From: Phoronis australis
Taxonomy: Eukaryota > Phoronida > Phoronidae
Reading direction: 5' to 3'
Assembly: GCA_002633005.1 (NCBI GenBank)
Contig: NMRA01000062.1
Location: forward strand, 479,981 to 543,980
Length of the DNA stretch: 64,000 bases
Shown here: positions 14,965 through 25,024 of the stretch, one piece after another
Numbering within the stretch: position 1 is the stretch's first letter
How the letters are laid out: the number at the start of each line of letters is the position of its first letter
Notes under the pieces: generated by a model
Seen by the model: only the letters and a program-made list of their open reading frames with translations
Told to the model about the DNA's origin: nothing
The model's database searches: none
Translations under genes and position numbers: made by a program

Positions 14965-17900
14965 GGAAGACTGACTTTCGCATAGCCGAAAACCTATTAT
15001 TAGGCCCTTGGCAGATAAAAATTTGCACAAATTGCCGCAATCCTCAGTTAAATTCCGACAATTCGTAAATATCCTCGTAGCACAAGCTGTCGTTACATTT
15101 CGTTGCGACAGTGTTTAGGGTCGCCAACTGCACTGTACTGAAAAATATGCAGATACAAAACCTGGAGGCATTAATTAGAGTACCACCAAACACCATCCTT
15201 TTCAGCTAGTGCAGTTGTCTGCTCTGCTATATCACAAACGATATGGGCCTACGTGCTTTCGTACACAGACCCTCCAAGCACAATAAAGACATTGTACCTG
15301 ACAGAGGTCTCCCACTGATAGGGTAAGTCGTTCCGCCAACATCTTCAACGAACTTGTAGGAAAATGTGAATGTGCTTTGACCTACAATCTCGACGTCCCA
15401 TTGGTTGAAACTTCGTCCGCGAAAGATCAACCATTTCCCTCTCATTGGATGCTACAAAATTAGAACAACTCGGTTATTGGCCAAAACGATTAGATTGTAC
15501 ATGTTTCCAGTTTCAGCGAAGTCTGCAACAAAGGGGTCACTTGTCTACACGATTTGTAAACGATTGTTATTTCGGGTCATTTAGTTAGCTAGCACACGGT
15601 GTTGGTGAAATGATAATTCACGAAGTGCCCAGCAACAATATTACTACTCTATGTGGTGCGGCCACACGATTTCACTTGGTCACGTGACAAAAACTACAAG
15701 GCGTGTTTGGCCAGAAATCTCACCAGCCTCATCCCCAAGCCTCAAGATGGCGCTGATCGGTTTATCCATTTAGACTTTTCGAAGAGAAATTTTACTTGAC
15801 AGACGTATGACATGTTGTTACGGAAATCGCCGGAATATCACGAGTGATACTAAGTTGTATCTACTCTGCAATTTTTTGTAGTATATTGCAGAAAATCAAA
15901 ATGAGCGATAATTATGCAACGATTTATGATTAGATCATTGAAAATTGATGTAATCGAATTCAAAGGCAGGACAATTTCTATGGTGCTTCCACTAAAACGG
16001 GATTGGCAATCAGTGCGCAAGTACCTTTTTTTCTAACCAATAACAAAAGCAGAGTTTTCTGCTTCCAAATTACGAATGGTACCAACAACAACACTTGTGA
16101 AAATAGTTAAAATCTGCCTTTGGATCTGATTTAGTTTCAGGAAAAAATACTCAAATTTAAAATATGCGGACAAAAACCTTCAAGAACCGGTAATTAAGTA
16201 TTCAGAGACTCAAGTGTTTGAAGGCTTTTTGTGTCGCTCATGTCAGCGGTGAACTTTGTCTATGTCCAATCAGCGCACAGAAGGGACATCTCCTCACCAA
16301 GCCTCAAATTGTAAACTGATCAATCCCATCTTGAGGCCGGGAGACGAGGCTGCAATCTCACGAGCCAAATGACAAATAATCGGAAATGATCAATCAAAAA
16401 ACGACCAATCGAATTATCTTGTTGGAGCACATGTCTACATTTTCCGATTACTCGTGCAGAAGGTGTAAACAGTGGTCTTCACTAACTAAACAATGCGATA
16501 AGAACATTTAGGTAAATTATTCAGGATACTATTGCGGCTGATGTCTAAAACAATAGCCAATGTCGCCGTTTGCTATACAGCACTACAACGATTTGGGCCC
16601 GGTCTCCAATCTTTTTACTCGAAATGGAACTCGAAATTAGGTTTGGCATTTTCTACTCTACTTTTGGGCGAACTCAAGATAAGTGTCTAATATTCTATGC
16701 TCGAGTACACAATAACTTACGTAGATAATTTATTGCCCTTAGTTCACAGTTTGTAAACCCAATGTTAAAGCAATAAGTTCGAGTTTAAACTCGAAATTTC
16801 GAGTTTTTACTCGAGGTTGTAGCACGAATATAAAGGTCTTCAAGGGCAAACTTGAACTAGAAACTCCTATGCATAAACTATAATGTATTCGAGCACAGTC
16901 TGATAACCAATTATCTTAAGTTCGCACAAAAGGAGCAGAGAAATTGCGAAAAATAGTTTCGAGTTCGTTTTAAGTACAAAGATTAGAGACCGGGCCTTGA
17001 TCACGCGAAACACCTAAAACGAGAAGGTAATGAAATTACCGCCTATTTTTTGCATTTAGTTCGACGGCATAATCACTAAAAATGTTGCTGGTTGTAGTGA
17101 GGCTTACCTTAATTTGGACTCTCACGACGTTCCCACCAATAGCTGAAGAAGTTGCATTAGCGTTCGAAAATGTTTCCTTTGAACCTAAGATTAGAAAATT
17201 TTCAGACCTGACGATCAAAAGTGCTAATATGTTAAATTTGTTTGGTTGTACTCCTCGGTACAGGTTATGAGCTTATTTTGCTATTCATTTTGTTATTGCA
17301 CATGTACAGTTCAAAAAGAAGGCCACAAAAATTAAGGAAACAATAAAAAATGAAATGAATGTGTTCAGAATGTTAGAAAGGCGACGTTGAGATCTTTCAA
17401 CAATACTGCAGGATAACAGTATTCAAAGTAACGTATTACAACCGTGCGGCAATAGTAGCCTAATCGTATTTTGACGATCTATATTGCAACCAAAGGCCAA
17501 CACCATCTTGAACTGGATTAATATTGCCGTCCAGTTTTGTTTTAAATTATTCGTCTACAGGGGTTCAAACTGTTTCAGTGGAACCAACACACGAAAATAT
17601 ATAGGACCTGTGTCCAATTCAAGTTTTGTCACAGAACCGCTGGTTTAGCGCAACTATAGCAACCATATGTCCTAAAATTCAAAATCCAGCTTGAAAATCC
17701 GATAGTCGAATTCAGCCTACTTCACTTTTATTACAGAAGTTCTCAACTGTTGCTAAGATATGTTTTTAAGATGCACACAAATTTAGACTAAATAAAGATT
17801 TTAGTTAACACAAACCGTCAGGCCTCTGTAGCTCAATCTGCGGGTTAGCACGCTGGCCCGCCCCGGTCAGAGTAAACTCTCGGATCTGGTCGTCAACATA

Positions 17901-20900
17901 CAGCGGGAAACTCGTTATTGTTCCGAACGGTTTCCATACGAATTTTTTCATTAGAACAGGCGAAGCTTTTCCAACGTCCTGTTTCATAAGAAGAATTGAA
18001 CGAATCAAAATACATGTAACAGTAAACTAGGGTGAAGCGCCTAAACAAGTCACAGTTACAAATGAAATACACTGGCATGAAAATGAAGTATGACGATACA
18101 AGGGACATAAACGGCAAGTCTCGTATGTCGATTTCATGATGTCGGGGGACCCGTCAAATTTAGGTGCTAGATGGCTGGTAGAAATCAGTTGATCCCGCGA
18201 GTGGTGGCTCTTGTGCACCTGGTTCGGTATTTCAAAGTTATCGAACAAGTGTGCCATGTTCTATGTTAAAGAGGGTATAAAAGTGAATTTCGTCTAGGAA
18301 GGGGACGTTTGGGTTTGACCACTTGCCGCTAAGATATCGGTCTCAACTTGGTTTTCACTCAGATGAGGAGTGATCCCCGGGCGGGCAAGGAACGGGCAGG
18401 TTATACGTTATCCATTGAGACCATGTACGCCTGTACGGCACATAAAATGACACGCTGTTACAAGCTACGGTGTAACGCCTTGTCTCAAGCAATAACAAAC
18501 TGACAATTCTTTCGAAACCTTCAAACAATCTCCAGTTTGGATAGGGAACAATTTGAAATCAGTTTCACAACGCTAAAGGGTCTAAATCAAAACTTGCGGT
18601 TTCCCGCGGTCATAGAATAAAATGTCGTGTCTACAGGCTGAAGTATGAGTTTGTAGTTGTCTTGTGAATTAAGAATAGCGACAAGAAGGACCAATGGGTA
18701 ATCTTTGTACTCGAAATTAACTCCGAAATTGTTTTCAACGTTTCAGCTCTAATATCAAGTCAAGATAGATGCCTCTTTGTCAATGCTCTAGTATGTTACA
18801 ATCAATTTATGTTGATGAGCATCTAACACAATTTCGCATTTGATGACCCTTAAATTTGTGAAAAAAACTCGAGTAAAAACTCGAGATTTTGAGTTGGTAC
18901 TCCAACGTATGGCGTCGGTTATACTGGGGTTACTAAGTGCAAACTGGAACTAGACAGTCTTCATTTAAACCACGGGGAACTCGAATACAAAATTATATTG
19001 AGTAGGCGGCTTAAGTGCAATGGGAATTGCAAAAAATAATTTCGATTTCAATTCCTAATACAAAGAAAATATCATGTCAAAATTGTCATAAAAAATGCAA
19101 AATAGTCGGCAAATGTTGCGAATGGATCCAATTCAGATGAATACCACACTTAATAAACTTTGCTTTGTTGGGCATCTGAATTACCATAAGTAGGAGACTG
19201 ATATACAACATTTAGGTCGAATGGAGTCTCACGGGCTTATCTGGGTATCCTGTGGAAGTAAATACTTATTTACATGCAAGTCACGTGACTAATATGGCTG
19301 CATTCACCACAAAAGGGCTCGCTGGTGCCCTGCGTATCCACTAGGGGGAAAGAAACACGTATCATCCAGCTCTCTGGTTCCCTGCGTGTAGAGATCACAC
19401 GCAGGTATCATTCAGTAGCTTGTGCTTTATCAATCGGTGTGTTGTTCATGCTGTATGAATACAGGACAACAACGTTAACAAAAGTTAGCGACAGTAGAAA
19501 AAAGCACTCCGAAATGACAAAAAACAAAATTTTCTGGGATTCACATTTCTTGAACATGAATTAAGCACCGATTTGTCTGTACAACAGACCACACTTACGC
19601 TTCCTCCATCAGTCATGCACGTTTGTTTGCGTAAAGCGCTACCTGTTGAGAATTCGACCAGCCAATCAGAAACGCCGGTTTAAAAATTTTTCTGAGGAAA
19701 ATTAAATGATACCCGCGTGTGTTCTCTACCACCTAGGGAAACGCAGGAACCAGCGAGATCATTCAGCAGCACGCTTTTTATCAATTGTTGATTCAACCTG
19801 AGCAGTCATTGGTTTGCTTTACAACAAAAGAGGAAATGTCGGACAGTGACTGATTTTTAGCCTTGTCAACATCTTTGCGAACCAAGTTTTCTCTCTGGAG
19901 TGTCAAAAAAGTAGGGAAGGCCAAGAACAGTTATCTGCGACCTGGGCAGTTTATAAAGTTCGCATCGGTAGCCGAAAAAGCACAACCTCAACTTTCCCAT
20001 TCACATTTTGTGAACATATCCCAATTAAGTACCGATTTGTATGAACAACAGGCCACAAACTATATCATTCCACATTTACACTTTCTCCATCAGTCATGCC
20101 GCTTTGTTTACGTATAGACGGCTACCTGTTGACAATTCAACCACCCAATCTGAAACGCCGAGGAAAGTTAAATGATAGCTGTATGTCCTCTCCCCTAGCG
20201 GACACGCAGAGAACTGCATGAGTACAGTTCCAGGAATCAGTTTTGCGTTATATCCAGGTTCTCACTCCTTTCATTTTATACGTTCACTAGTAAAACCGAG
20301 CTCAGAGGACTAGGAGACACTTTTAGCAATGCTCGATTGTCTGCCAGTAAAGTCAGGATTCGAACCCGGGTCTCCCAAACGGGATTCCGGAGCTCAAACC
20401 ATTGGGCCGAACTGTCAGCTTATAAGACATGGCCTGAAAGGAATGGTTGAGATAACTGTGCGAGATATTCACGTGTTATTTATCAACTTCCCATTACCTC
20501 CCGTTGATATCCTACCTCAATCACTTTCACCAAGTCTTTGATCTTGTTTTTCTGAGTCTCACGCACGGACCCCCCGGATTGTTTGGCCAATAACTTGTAC
20601 AAATCCAGAGACCTCTTGGACCTTGCACCTGCGAGAAAAGACAGACACTGACCTTTGAATCGACCCACAATCTTTTTACCTCCAACGTGCGCAATGTGGA
20701 AATAATACAATAACAAGTGAATATTGCATATCATGTAATTTCGTTTTTTGGATAAATTTTCGTGCGTCCATACTAGTTTATCGCCACAAACATAAAACGA
20801 AGCGTTGTTATCTCACAGGCCATACAGTTGGCATTCACTGTGGGTAAAGTATACCCTAATAAAATAACTTGCGATTTGTTTCTTCTTCAGTTCAAATGAC

Positions 20901-21002
20901 TCACTTTTGAAAGTATTTTTTGTCTTTTGCTTGTTTTTCTGTGAAAAGCTAAATAGATTAAGCGACTTACGTCTTTATCCGTCGAAACGATAGATGTTGA
21001 AG
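2251..21002 (-). CDS. VWA7-like cell-surface protein, multi-exon gene, C-terminal ~600 residues
   Basis: Seen: eleven exons on the minus strand, in order 20628-20516, 17978-17816, 17184-17108, 15451-15298, 13969-13794, 12592-12481, 9837-9639, 7454-7364, 6157-5919, 5003-4772, 2496-2251. All have AG acceptors and GT donors, all phases match (total 1802 nt), and no stop occurs before TAA at 2253-2251. Two upstream mini-exons (21002-20971, 20938-20905) also fit in phase. The translation follows von Willebrand factor A domain-containing protein 7-like proteins: end of the VWA domain, beta-sandwich domains, a Cys-rich segment, a Thr/Ser/Pro stalk, one membrane helix and a basic cytoplasmic tail. 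Known: VWA proteins commonly act in adhesion or extracellular interactions; VWA7 itself is poorly characterised. Inferred: a type I membrane protein. The VWA start with its metal-binding DxSxS-type motif was not found and should lie upstream. Several N-glycosylation sequons are visible. Confidence 0.85.
2497..4771 (-). other. last intron of the VWA7-like gene
   Basis: Contains the dispersed repeat at 2606-2712. No exon or known element otherwise. The frames at 2811-3261 on both strands have no recognisable motif. Confidence 0.6.
2606..2712. repeat. dispersed repeat, copy also at 58146-58252
   Basis: CCAATTCTCAGAAG ... CTCGACAACCCTCAAAAGTT ... TAGAGCAAAATTTAAAACTC matches CCAATTCTTAGAAG ... 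CTCGACTGCCCTCAAAAGTG ... TAGAGCAAACTCTGAAAACT at 58.1 kb. The family is unknown. No open frame is shared. Confidence 0.6.
4772..5003 (-). CDS. VWA7-like gene exon, Cys-rich end and Thr/Ser/Pro stalk
   Basis: Acceptor ending ATGATCCAG, entered in phase 2; donor GAG|GTCAAT (weak but the only one in phase). Begins STCCEPFVKVNVADMAGNLG then QCQTEF, the family's CC-x-P...D-x-A-G-N-x-G-x-C signature. It then becomes a low-complexity run rich in Thr, Ser and Pro, typical of an O-glycosylated juxtamembrane stalk. Confidence 0.8.
5919..6157 (-). CDS. VWA7-like gene exon, Cys-rich domain part 1
   Basis: Acceptor TTTGCATTGTAG, phase 0; donor GTAAG|GTAGGT, leaves in phase 2. Begins KVDTVPPTCNVTKVKNPC, then DSCCCQNFVWSMEMQVRDDG and a GLNTVTSTVS strand. 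The order PPxC, C-C, W-S-M-x-L-x-V-x-D-x-G-x-G-L matches the Cys-rich domain that follows the Ig-like module in VWA7-like proteins. Sequons NVT and two NFT are present. Confidence 0.85.
6411..6949 (+). mobile_element. MITE family A, copy 1 (most complete)
   Basis: About 540 bp with terminal inverted repeats: left CTGGTTCCCTGCGTGC, right GCACGCAGGGAACCAG. A sub-terminal CGCAGGTAT is also repeated inverted as ATACCTGCG. It carries a 77-codon open frame (6524-6757) also seen in other copies. Lies in an intron of the VWA7-like gene. Non-autonomous DNA transposon. Confidence 0.8.
7364..7454 (-). CDS. VWA7-like gene exon, last strand of Ig-like domain
   Basis: Acceptor GTACTTGCGTTTCAG, entered in phase 2; donor AGA|GTGAGT, leaves in phase 0. 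Encodes STITVTAKEAGGGKGSQY then QIRRLTVNQKIVR, completing the Ig-like domain. Confidence 0.75.
7455..9638 (-). other. intron of the VWA7-like gene, nothing recognised
   Basis: About 2.2 kb with only short frames lacking known motifs. No inverted-repeat element was seen. Confidence 0.5.
9639..9837 (-). CDS. VWA7-like gene exon, Ig-like third domain
   Basis: Acceptor AAGTATTTTTTCAG, entered in phase 1; donor ACAAG|GTTTGG, leaves in phase 2. Encodes VPYILTNLGGVGNFSVIISD then DKGFVQAP, an SLSSGDRINGTFTI strand and ends KGET. The N-F-G...F-x-x-x-x-D-D-x-G-F pattern matches the Ig-like fold that follows the GTD domain in this family. Sequons NFS and NGT are present. Confidence 0.85.
9838..12480 (-). 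other. intron of the VWA7-like gene
   Basis: Holds MITE family A copy 2 (10126-10699). The plus-strand frame at 11446-11784 (112 codons) has no recognisable domain. Nothing else supported. Confidence 0.5.
10126..10699 (+). mobile_element. MITE family A, copy 2
   Basis: Ends CTGGTTTCCTACGTGC and ACACAGGGAACCAGCGAG. The interior aligns with copy 1 throughout, including WRSSNYFVSAVM and LADLTGVLFILYEYR in the open frame at 10269-10508. The ATG of copy 1 is ATA here. Confidence 0.8.
12481..12592 (-). CDS. VWA7-like gene exon, GTDxxGxxFxR motif
   Basis: Acceptor TTCTTATATTCACAG, phase 0; donor GCGG|GTGAGA, leaves in phase 1. Encodes EFQVGITGTDKSGNVFERLS followed by a short linker to LQVLPIA. The G-T-D-x-x-G-x-x-F-x-R motif is the hallmark of this domain in VWA7 relatives. 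It was found by predicting from phase and motif that an exon was missing here. Confidence 0.85.
13794..13969 (-). CDS. VWA7-like gene exon, second beta-sandwich domain
   Basis: Acceptor CATTCCCCTAG, entered in phase 1; donor CAG|GTAGTT, leaves in phase 0. Starts VNSTLIVDVTGVEHVDTVET and continues with a LSLYDKDGFLIP strand-turn and an FRAELRLPTQ end. It joins the GRPLSG exon without a gap. Sequons NST and NTT are visible. Confidence 0.85.
14900..14963. repeat. (CA)n microsatellite, ~31 units
   Basis: An uninterrupted CA/GT run in an intron of the VWA7-like gene. It creates false Cys-Val or Thr-His frames on both strands. Confidence 0.95.
15298..15451 (-). CDS. VWA7-like gene exon with GRPLSG motif
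   Basis: Acceptor CTAATTTTGTAG, phase 0; donor CAG|GTACAA, leaves in phase 1. Encodes PMRGKWLIF, then W-D-V-E-I-V-G-Q-S, a FSYKFVED strand and the diagnostic end PISGRPLSG. In VWA7-like proteins the same order is G-x-W-x-L, W-x-V-x-V-x-x-Q-S, F-x-F-x-F-V and GRPLxG. Confidence 0.85.
16595..16996. mobile_element. MITE family C, palindromic, with internal CTCGA repeats
   Basis: About 400 bp. Left end GGGCCCGGTCTCCAATCTTT; right end AAGATTAGAGACCGGGCC, its near-perfect inverse. The middle has mirrored blocks around AACTCGAAATTTCGAGTTTT. Lies in an intron of the VWA7-like gene. Confidence 0.75.
17108..17184 (-). CDS. VWA7-like gene exon, beta strands
   Basis: Acceptor TTTTCTAATCTTAG and donor AAG|GTAAGC are both strong. 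Enters in phase 1, completing the Gly codon of RPDG, and leaves in phase 0. Encodes SKETFSNANATSSAIGGNVV then RVQIK, the strand that precedes the W-L pair of the next exon. Contains the sequon NAT. Confidence 0.8.
17816..17978 (-). CDS. VWA7-like gene exon, first beta-sandwich domain
   Basis: Acceptor ending GAAACAG, phase 0; donor ACG|GTTTGT, leaves in phase 1. Encodes DVGKASPVLMKKFVWKPFG, then a segment with FPLYVDD-x5-LTGAG and ending ELQRPDG. This is the family pattern of an L-x-K/R-K/R strand, an FPVDxS-like strand, and a final DPSG turn. Confidence 0.85.
18699..19066. mobile_element. MITE family C, second copy lacking the GC-rich tips
   Basis: Begins TAATCTTTGTACTCGAAATT, has the central AAACTCGAGTAAAAACTCGA-like palindrome near 18870, and ends AATTCCTAATACAAAG. 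Same order of blocks as the copy at 16595-16996, but with the outermost GGCCCGGTCTC bases missing. Confidence 0.6.
19374..19757 (+). mobile_element. MITE family A, copy 3 (internal deletion)
   Basis: Left end CTGGTTCCCTGCGTGT, right end ACGCAGGAACCAGCGAG. About 150 bp are missing between TTTATCAAT and CGGTGTGTTG. A further terminal stub (CTCGCTGGTGCCCTGCG) lies at 19318-19334. Confidence 0.75.
19758..20222 (+). mobile_element. MITE family A, copy 4 (tandem to copy 3)
   Basis: Starts directly after copy 3 with ATTCAGCAGCACGC and TTGATTCAACC. It runs through the TGAACAACAGGCCAC and CCATCAGTCATGCC blocks and ends GGACACGCAGAGAAC. The left terminal repeat is missing, as if two copies recombined at their ends. 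Confidence 0.65.
20275..20430 (-). mobile_element. tRNA-derived SINE, copy 1
   Basis: Minus strand. Box A-like TCGGCCCAATGG near 20400 and box B GGTTCGAATCC at 20366-20356, followed by a tail with the core AGCTCGGTTTTA. The tail matches the copy at 26960-27145. The tRNA part does not fold as an intact tRNA gene. Confidence 0.6.
20516..20628 (-). CDS. VWA7-like gene exon, end of VWA domain
   Basis: Acceptor CTGTCTTTTCTCGCAG and donor GAG|GTAGGA. Encodes ARSKRSLDLYKLLAKQSGG then SVRETQKNKIKDLVKVIE. The basic RSKRS stretch, the Y-x-x-L-A-x-x-S-G-G motif and the following helix match the end of the VWA domain in VWA7 relatives. Enters in phase 1, ends in phase 0. This is the most N-terminal exon placed with confidence. 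Confidence 0.8.
20905..20938 (-). CDS. candidate mini-exon, VWA7-like gene
   Basis: A 34-nt segment with acceptor TTTAGCTTTTCACAG and donor AAAA|GTGAGT. It is Lys-rich (KNKQKTKNTFK). It enters in phase 0 and leaves in phase 1, which is what the next certain exon requires. It could encode the basic linker after the last VWA strand. Support is splice signals and phase only. Confidence 0.35.
20971..21002 (-). CDS. candidate mini-exon, VWA7-like gene
   Basis: A 32-nt segment after a pyrimidine-rich acceptor (ending TTTTAAAG) with a strong donor GAC|GTAAGT. Read from phase 1 it gives STSIVSTDKD and ends in phase 0. This could be the strand that precedes the basic linker of the VWA domain. It is supported only by splice signals and phase. 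Confidence 0.35.
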
Positions 21003-21293
21003 CTTTAAAATTGAAAAACAATAAGAATCAAAAGACATCCCTTGGGCGGTTCCAGGATTTTGAGTTAGGGAGGGCCAGGGCAGAGTATTAGCCAGGATTT
21101 TATCTGTCAGACATTCGCAACCCGAACTGCCAAATAGAATCAGGGAGAATTTTATAGTGGGCCATGACTCCTTATCCACCCTAAATCCGCATCTGCACCC
21201 ATCGATGTTGATCTATGCGTTCTACAAGACGTGCACATATACAAGGGGTAACCTCTTATTCTAAAAGTAAAAATTGGGCGCATGCGCAAATAA

Positions 21294-21330
21294 TTGTGTG
21301 TGTGTGTGTGTGCGCGCGCGTGCGTGCGTA
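21294..21330. repeat. (GT)n/(GC)n microsatellite
   Basis: TGTGTGTGTGTGTGTGTG followed by CGCGCGCGTGCGTGCG. Confidence 0.85.
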
Positions 21331-21611
21331 CATCTAAGACCTGAAAAAGGTATTGAAAAAACAAGCCCATTGGCCGAAAGAAGCGCATTTACGGTATGTA
21401 TTGCAAGCCCAGCTGAAACCAATGCGTGGAGTGGAGTTTAAGTCTTAATGTTTACCACGGACTCTTCGTAAACAGGTCTTCAACGAAATTTGTTTTGTTG
21501 TTTCTACCCTGGGCTGTAGGTCTACTCGAGTTACGGAAGCCATTTCCATGTCAGTTAAGAAATGACTTCTAATCTCGAGGAGAGCTGACACGTCGTTATG
21601 CTTCTGATTGG

Positions 21612-21901
21612 ACTAACTGAGTTCCTTCTTACGACGGCCTAATTTCAAATAAACACGCATTGCCATGGATGCCAGAGTAACTGTGTTTAACAGAATCGCA
21701 GACATAGTCGTTAATAGTAGTAGAAAAACAACAGGATATGTTACGGGAAAACGAAGGAGAATCTAACGCCAATTTCAAAATGATGATAATGCACGTTAAA
21801 CCAAAGTAAACCGGACACCCTTTTAAGAAAATAATTACATGCAAAGCAGCTGATAATGGTAAAATGGTACACTCTAGGTCATAACTGTCAAAACGTAAAT
21901 T
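21612..21901 (-). pseudogene. relic exon of a Cys-loop ligand-gated ion channel (M1-M3 region)
   Basis: Minus strand. It reads DSYDLECTI, then IIFLKGCPVYFGLTCIIIIL, similar to the L-K/R-R-x-P-x-Y-F/Y start of the M1 helix. After a frame change come VTYPVVFLLLLTTMSAILLN and TVTLASMAMR, a second hydrophobic helix with a basic end (KLGRRKK), then TAG. The assignment to pentameric channels rests on pattern only. The same sequence recurs at 55700-55912, including part of the preceding intron. Confidence 0.4.
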
Positions 21902-23049
21902 CTTTTAATAATCAGGAACACCGGCTAATGGGTAAAAAGTTATGAAACACTTATACGAAATCTATTAATAATGTTAAACAAGGCATTGTGAACTGAATAT
22001 TTTGCAAAACATTGAATACAATGAGGAACGTGTAAAAGAAAGCCCCTGAACATGTATGTATAAAGACAAATGGTCTTTGCAGACGAAAGAAGTCTGAGCG
22101 AGACTACACGTGAAAACTGTCCGACTTGAGTGAGAAAGCAAAGAAGTCCGAGTTGAACGTGATTGGATCGGAGAAGAGTTTCAGTTCCGGGTTGTAGGAT
22201 TTTTGAAGACAAATCGTGAACTATTACAGTTTGGTTGGTTTGCTACAAAATATTAATCATACTTTTCCGTCATTAGGTTGATATCTACGTGGTGTTCGAC
22301 AAGGAAACTCGTTGCGTAGAGATAAGCTCTCTCGTGTTCAAACAGTGTATGAAGATGTCAAGTAGTGTCGTCGCAATAGCTCAACTATATTATTTGACAG
22401 TTTTAAGTTGTCAAGGAAGTCTGCCACGAACATATGGAAGACATACGCTAATTTCTCAGCTCTTCATTTCGTTTTCCAACAAAGCAAAGTAACAATCGGG
22501 CAAAAATGATAAAAATAGTTCTCTTTATAAATTTATGTCGTTTTTCAAATAAAAATTGCAATGATATAGGTCTAAACTTTTGGCGAAGTTCATAGAGATG
22601 AAACTCTTGGTACTTTGGTCAAGGCAAAAGAACGCTTTTTTAAAAGTTTCAGACAAGCCATCTTATAATTTTTTCCAAGTTCCATGTGCTGGATGGGTCA
22701 AAATGACAAATCTCGGGTAAAACTGTTAATCTCCAATCAATATCTAAACAGGATAACCAATGCTCTTTAATCTCTGTATTCATTCCATCTGTCCTGGATT
22801 TGGGGTTATGTACATGTAGGACCTTATCGGCATGTGTGTGTATGTAACCATCTACACAAACAGAGATTTTAAATCAGTAAAATATACATTTTCTGAAAAT
22901 AGAAAACATGTAGAATTTGACATTTGACAATGTTTCTTAATTTGCCTGATGTAATACCTTCGATTTCGTAATTGTATCACCTTTTGTATTGTTTTTAAGG
23001 TAATGCACATTTTAATATTTTCTTCATATAGGAAACATTTTTCCAGTGA

Positions 23050-24560
23050 ACGAAGATATCAAGAAGACAAGAAATCATCTATGAAAACCGGCTTATTTTA
23101 TAAAAAATCATATGACAGTTTCATGTCCTTTTAAATAGTGCTAGCTATACGAAGCTTTCCGAAGCCGACAACGAATACGAAGAAGCGTGTAATTGTTTAC
23201 AAAAAATTAAAAATAACACGGTCCTTGGCTCAGATGATTTTACAGTTGAATTTTTGAAATATTTTGGGTCAGTGGTGTAAATTTTGTACCACGTTCTTTT
23301 TCATATCAGACAATTATCTGCCGTTGAAAAATAAGAAATAATTTGTAGCATACCAAAAGACATGAAAGCAAATATTATATAAAGAACTGGCGCCTTCTAT
23401 CTCTATTTAATGTCAGTTCTAATTTAGCTTCAGGTGCATTTGATAAACTTATCAAAGCGGTCATCTATGAGAATCAAACGGACTTTACCTTGGGAAGATA
23501 CACCTTTAAAAATACATGGAAAGCAGTGTGAACTGATAGGGCTACCCTCATTGTAAATATTACATTAATGAAATAAATATCAACAACAATAATAAATTTA
23601 TTATGCTGAGAAAGTTGACAAGCGCAGAGTGTTCTTACTGATTGATTTTGAAAAAGCCTTTGACTCCTTAGCATGGGATCGTACTGATTTTTGGTTCCAT
23701 TAATCACTGGATGACTGTATTTTCAGAAACATTAACTGTGCTTTAGTCATTGGCCAAACATCACCCTGGTTTGACATTCGACGTCCAGTTAGACAAGGTA
23801 ACACTTTCTCTGCCTAGTTATCTTTATTTGTGCTGAGATAATGATATTGGTACGTATTTTAACTTTTGTGATACTTTCAAATTAAACGTTATTTAAATAC
23901 ATTGTCGGTGCTTCAAAATACTCCTATCTGCGACATTCGGTATAACGACGACTTGGAGGCTTGTGAAAAGTATATATTATAGAAACTGACTTGAAAATTA
24001 GGTTGTATTGATTAAAGATTTGTATTCATAAGGTGTCAGTATAAAACAGCGTGATCACATTGTAAACAATTTTATCGTGAACACGAACTATCTAGAGAAC
24101 AAGAGCATGTGTTATGTAACTAACAACTATCAGACTAAATGATCTCCAAATGTCAAAATATTGATGTGTACTTGCCAGTATTCGTCACTTCGTAAGGTTA
24201 ACTTCGGGGTATTGGGGGAGAACATTGGCATTTTTGTGAACTTCTCAAATTTTCAGCAACACTCAAAAACGGAGTTTAAATGCCTATCTGCATTGGAATG
24301 GGAAAATTTTTAACTGGAGAAGAGAGTGTACGATCTTATTCGATTACAAAAGATAAGAAAACTAGATGACTGCAGTTTTTGCATTCCCATATGTAAACTT
24401 GGAACATTTTAAGCCCAATTCGTAAATCTCTGTGGAGAAAATTGCACAAGCAACAGTACCTGCAAATTGTACTCGATGAGACATTTCTGAGATGTGATGT
24501 TTCGAAGTTTGCCAAAATTGGAAATTTCCTAGGATCCTCCGTAGTCTTAAATGTATACAA
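23050..24560 (+). mobile_element. L1-like LINE reverse transcriptase relic
   Basis: Plus strand, heavily broken. At about 23222 LGSDDFTVEFLKYFG matches the L1-type K/LGxDGFTxEFYKxFW motif. At 23639 LIDFEKAFDSLAWD matches the L1-type xDFEKAFDSVxW box. Near 23780 RRPVRQGNTFSA matches the GxRQGCPLSP turn. Stops and shifts separate the pieces. It lies in a long intron of the VWA7-like gene, on the opposite strand. Confidence 0.65.
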
Positions 24561-25024
24561 ATAAGTTTACTGGAGACGTATAAAATGGAACTGCAGAGGA
24601 TGAATAATCACTCTTGGAAATTTTAAAGAATCTCGTATTTTATTGCATAACGAAAACTACTAATTAAACGGATTAGCTAAAACGAAGGAATTACCGTAAT
24701 ACATTTTTAAATAAATGGAGTGTTGTACTTATCAAAGAGTAGATCAGTTATTCATTTCACCAGGGAGCCATCTTGGATTACAAGCAGTACTGCACGGCCC
24801 CAAGGTTTGTTCAGGACACACCTGTTGTAACTTAAGAATTGTGTGTGATTTGTGCCGAGAGGAGTGACACAAATTGTCACAATTTCGAAGTTGGGACATA
24901 TGAACGGTTGTCGCAATTTAGCAGACATGAAACAAATGTGCTATGTCCTGTATTTTTCTTAACGTGAACTAATACTGCAGTGTGATTAGATTGTAAAAAT
25001 TGAACACTTTAGCAGAACACTTAC

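Larger units (their letters stand above)
17979..20515 (-). other. intron of the VWA7-like gene, filled with repeats
   Basis: Contains MITE family C copy 2, family A copies 3 and 4 and SINE copy 1. No exon was found. Confidence 0.6.

Noticed and set aside
14771-15068. Open frames rich in Cys-Val or Thr-His
   Set aside because: They are translations of the CA/GT microsatellite.
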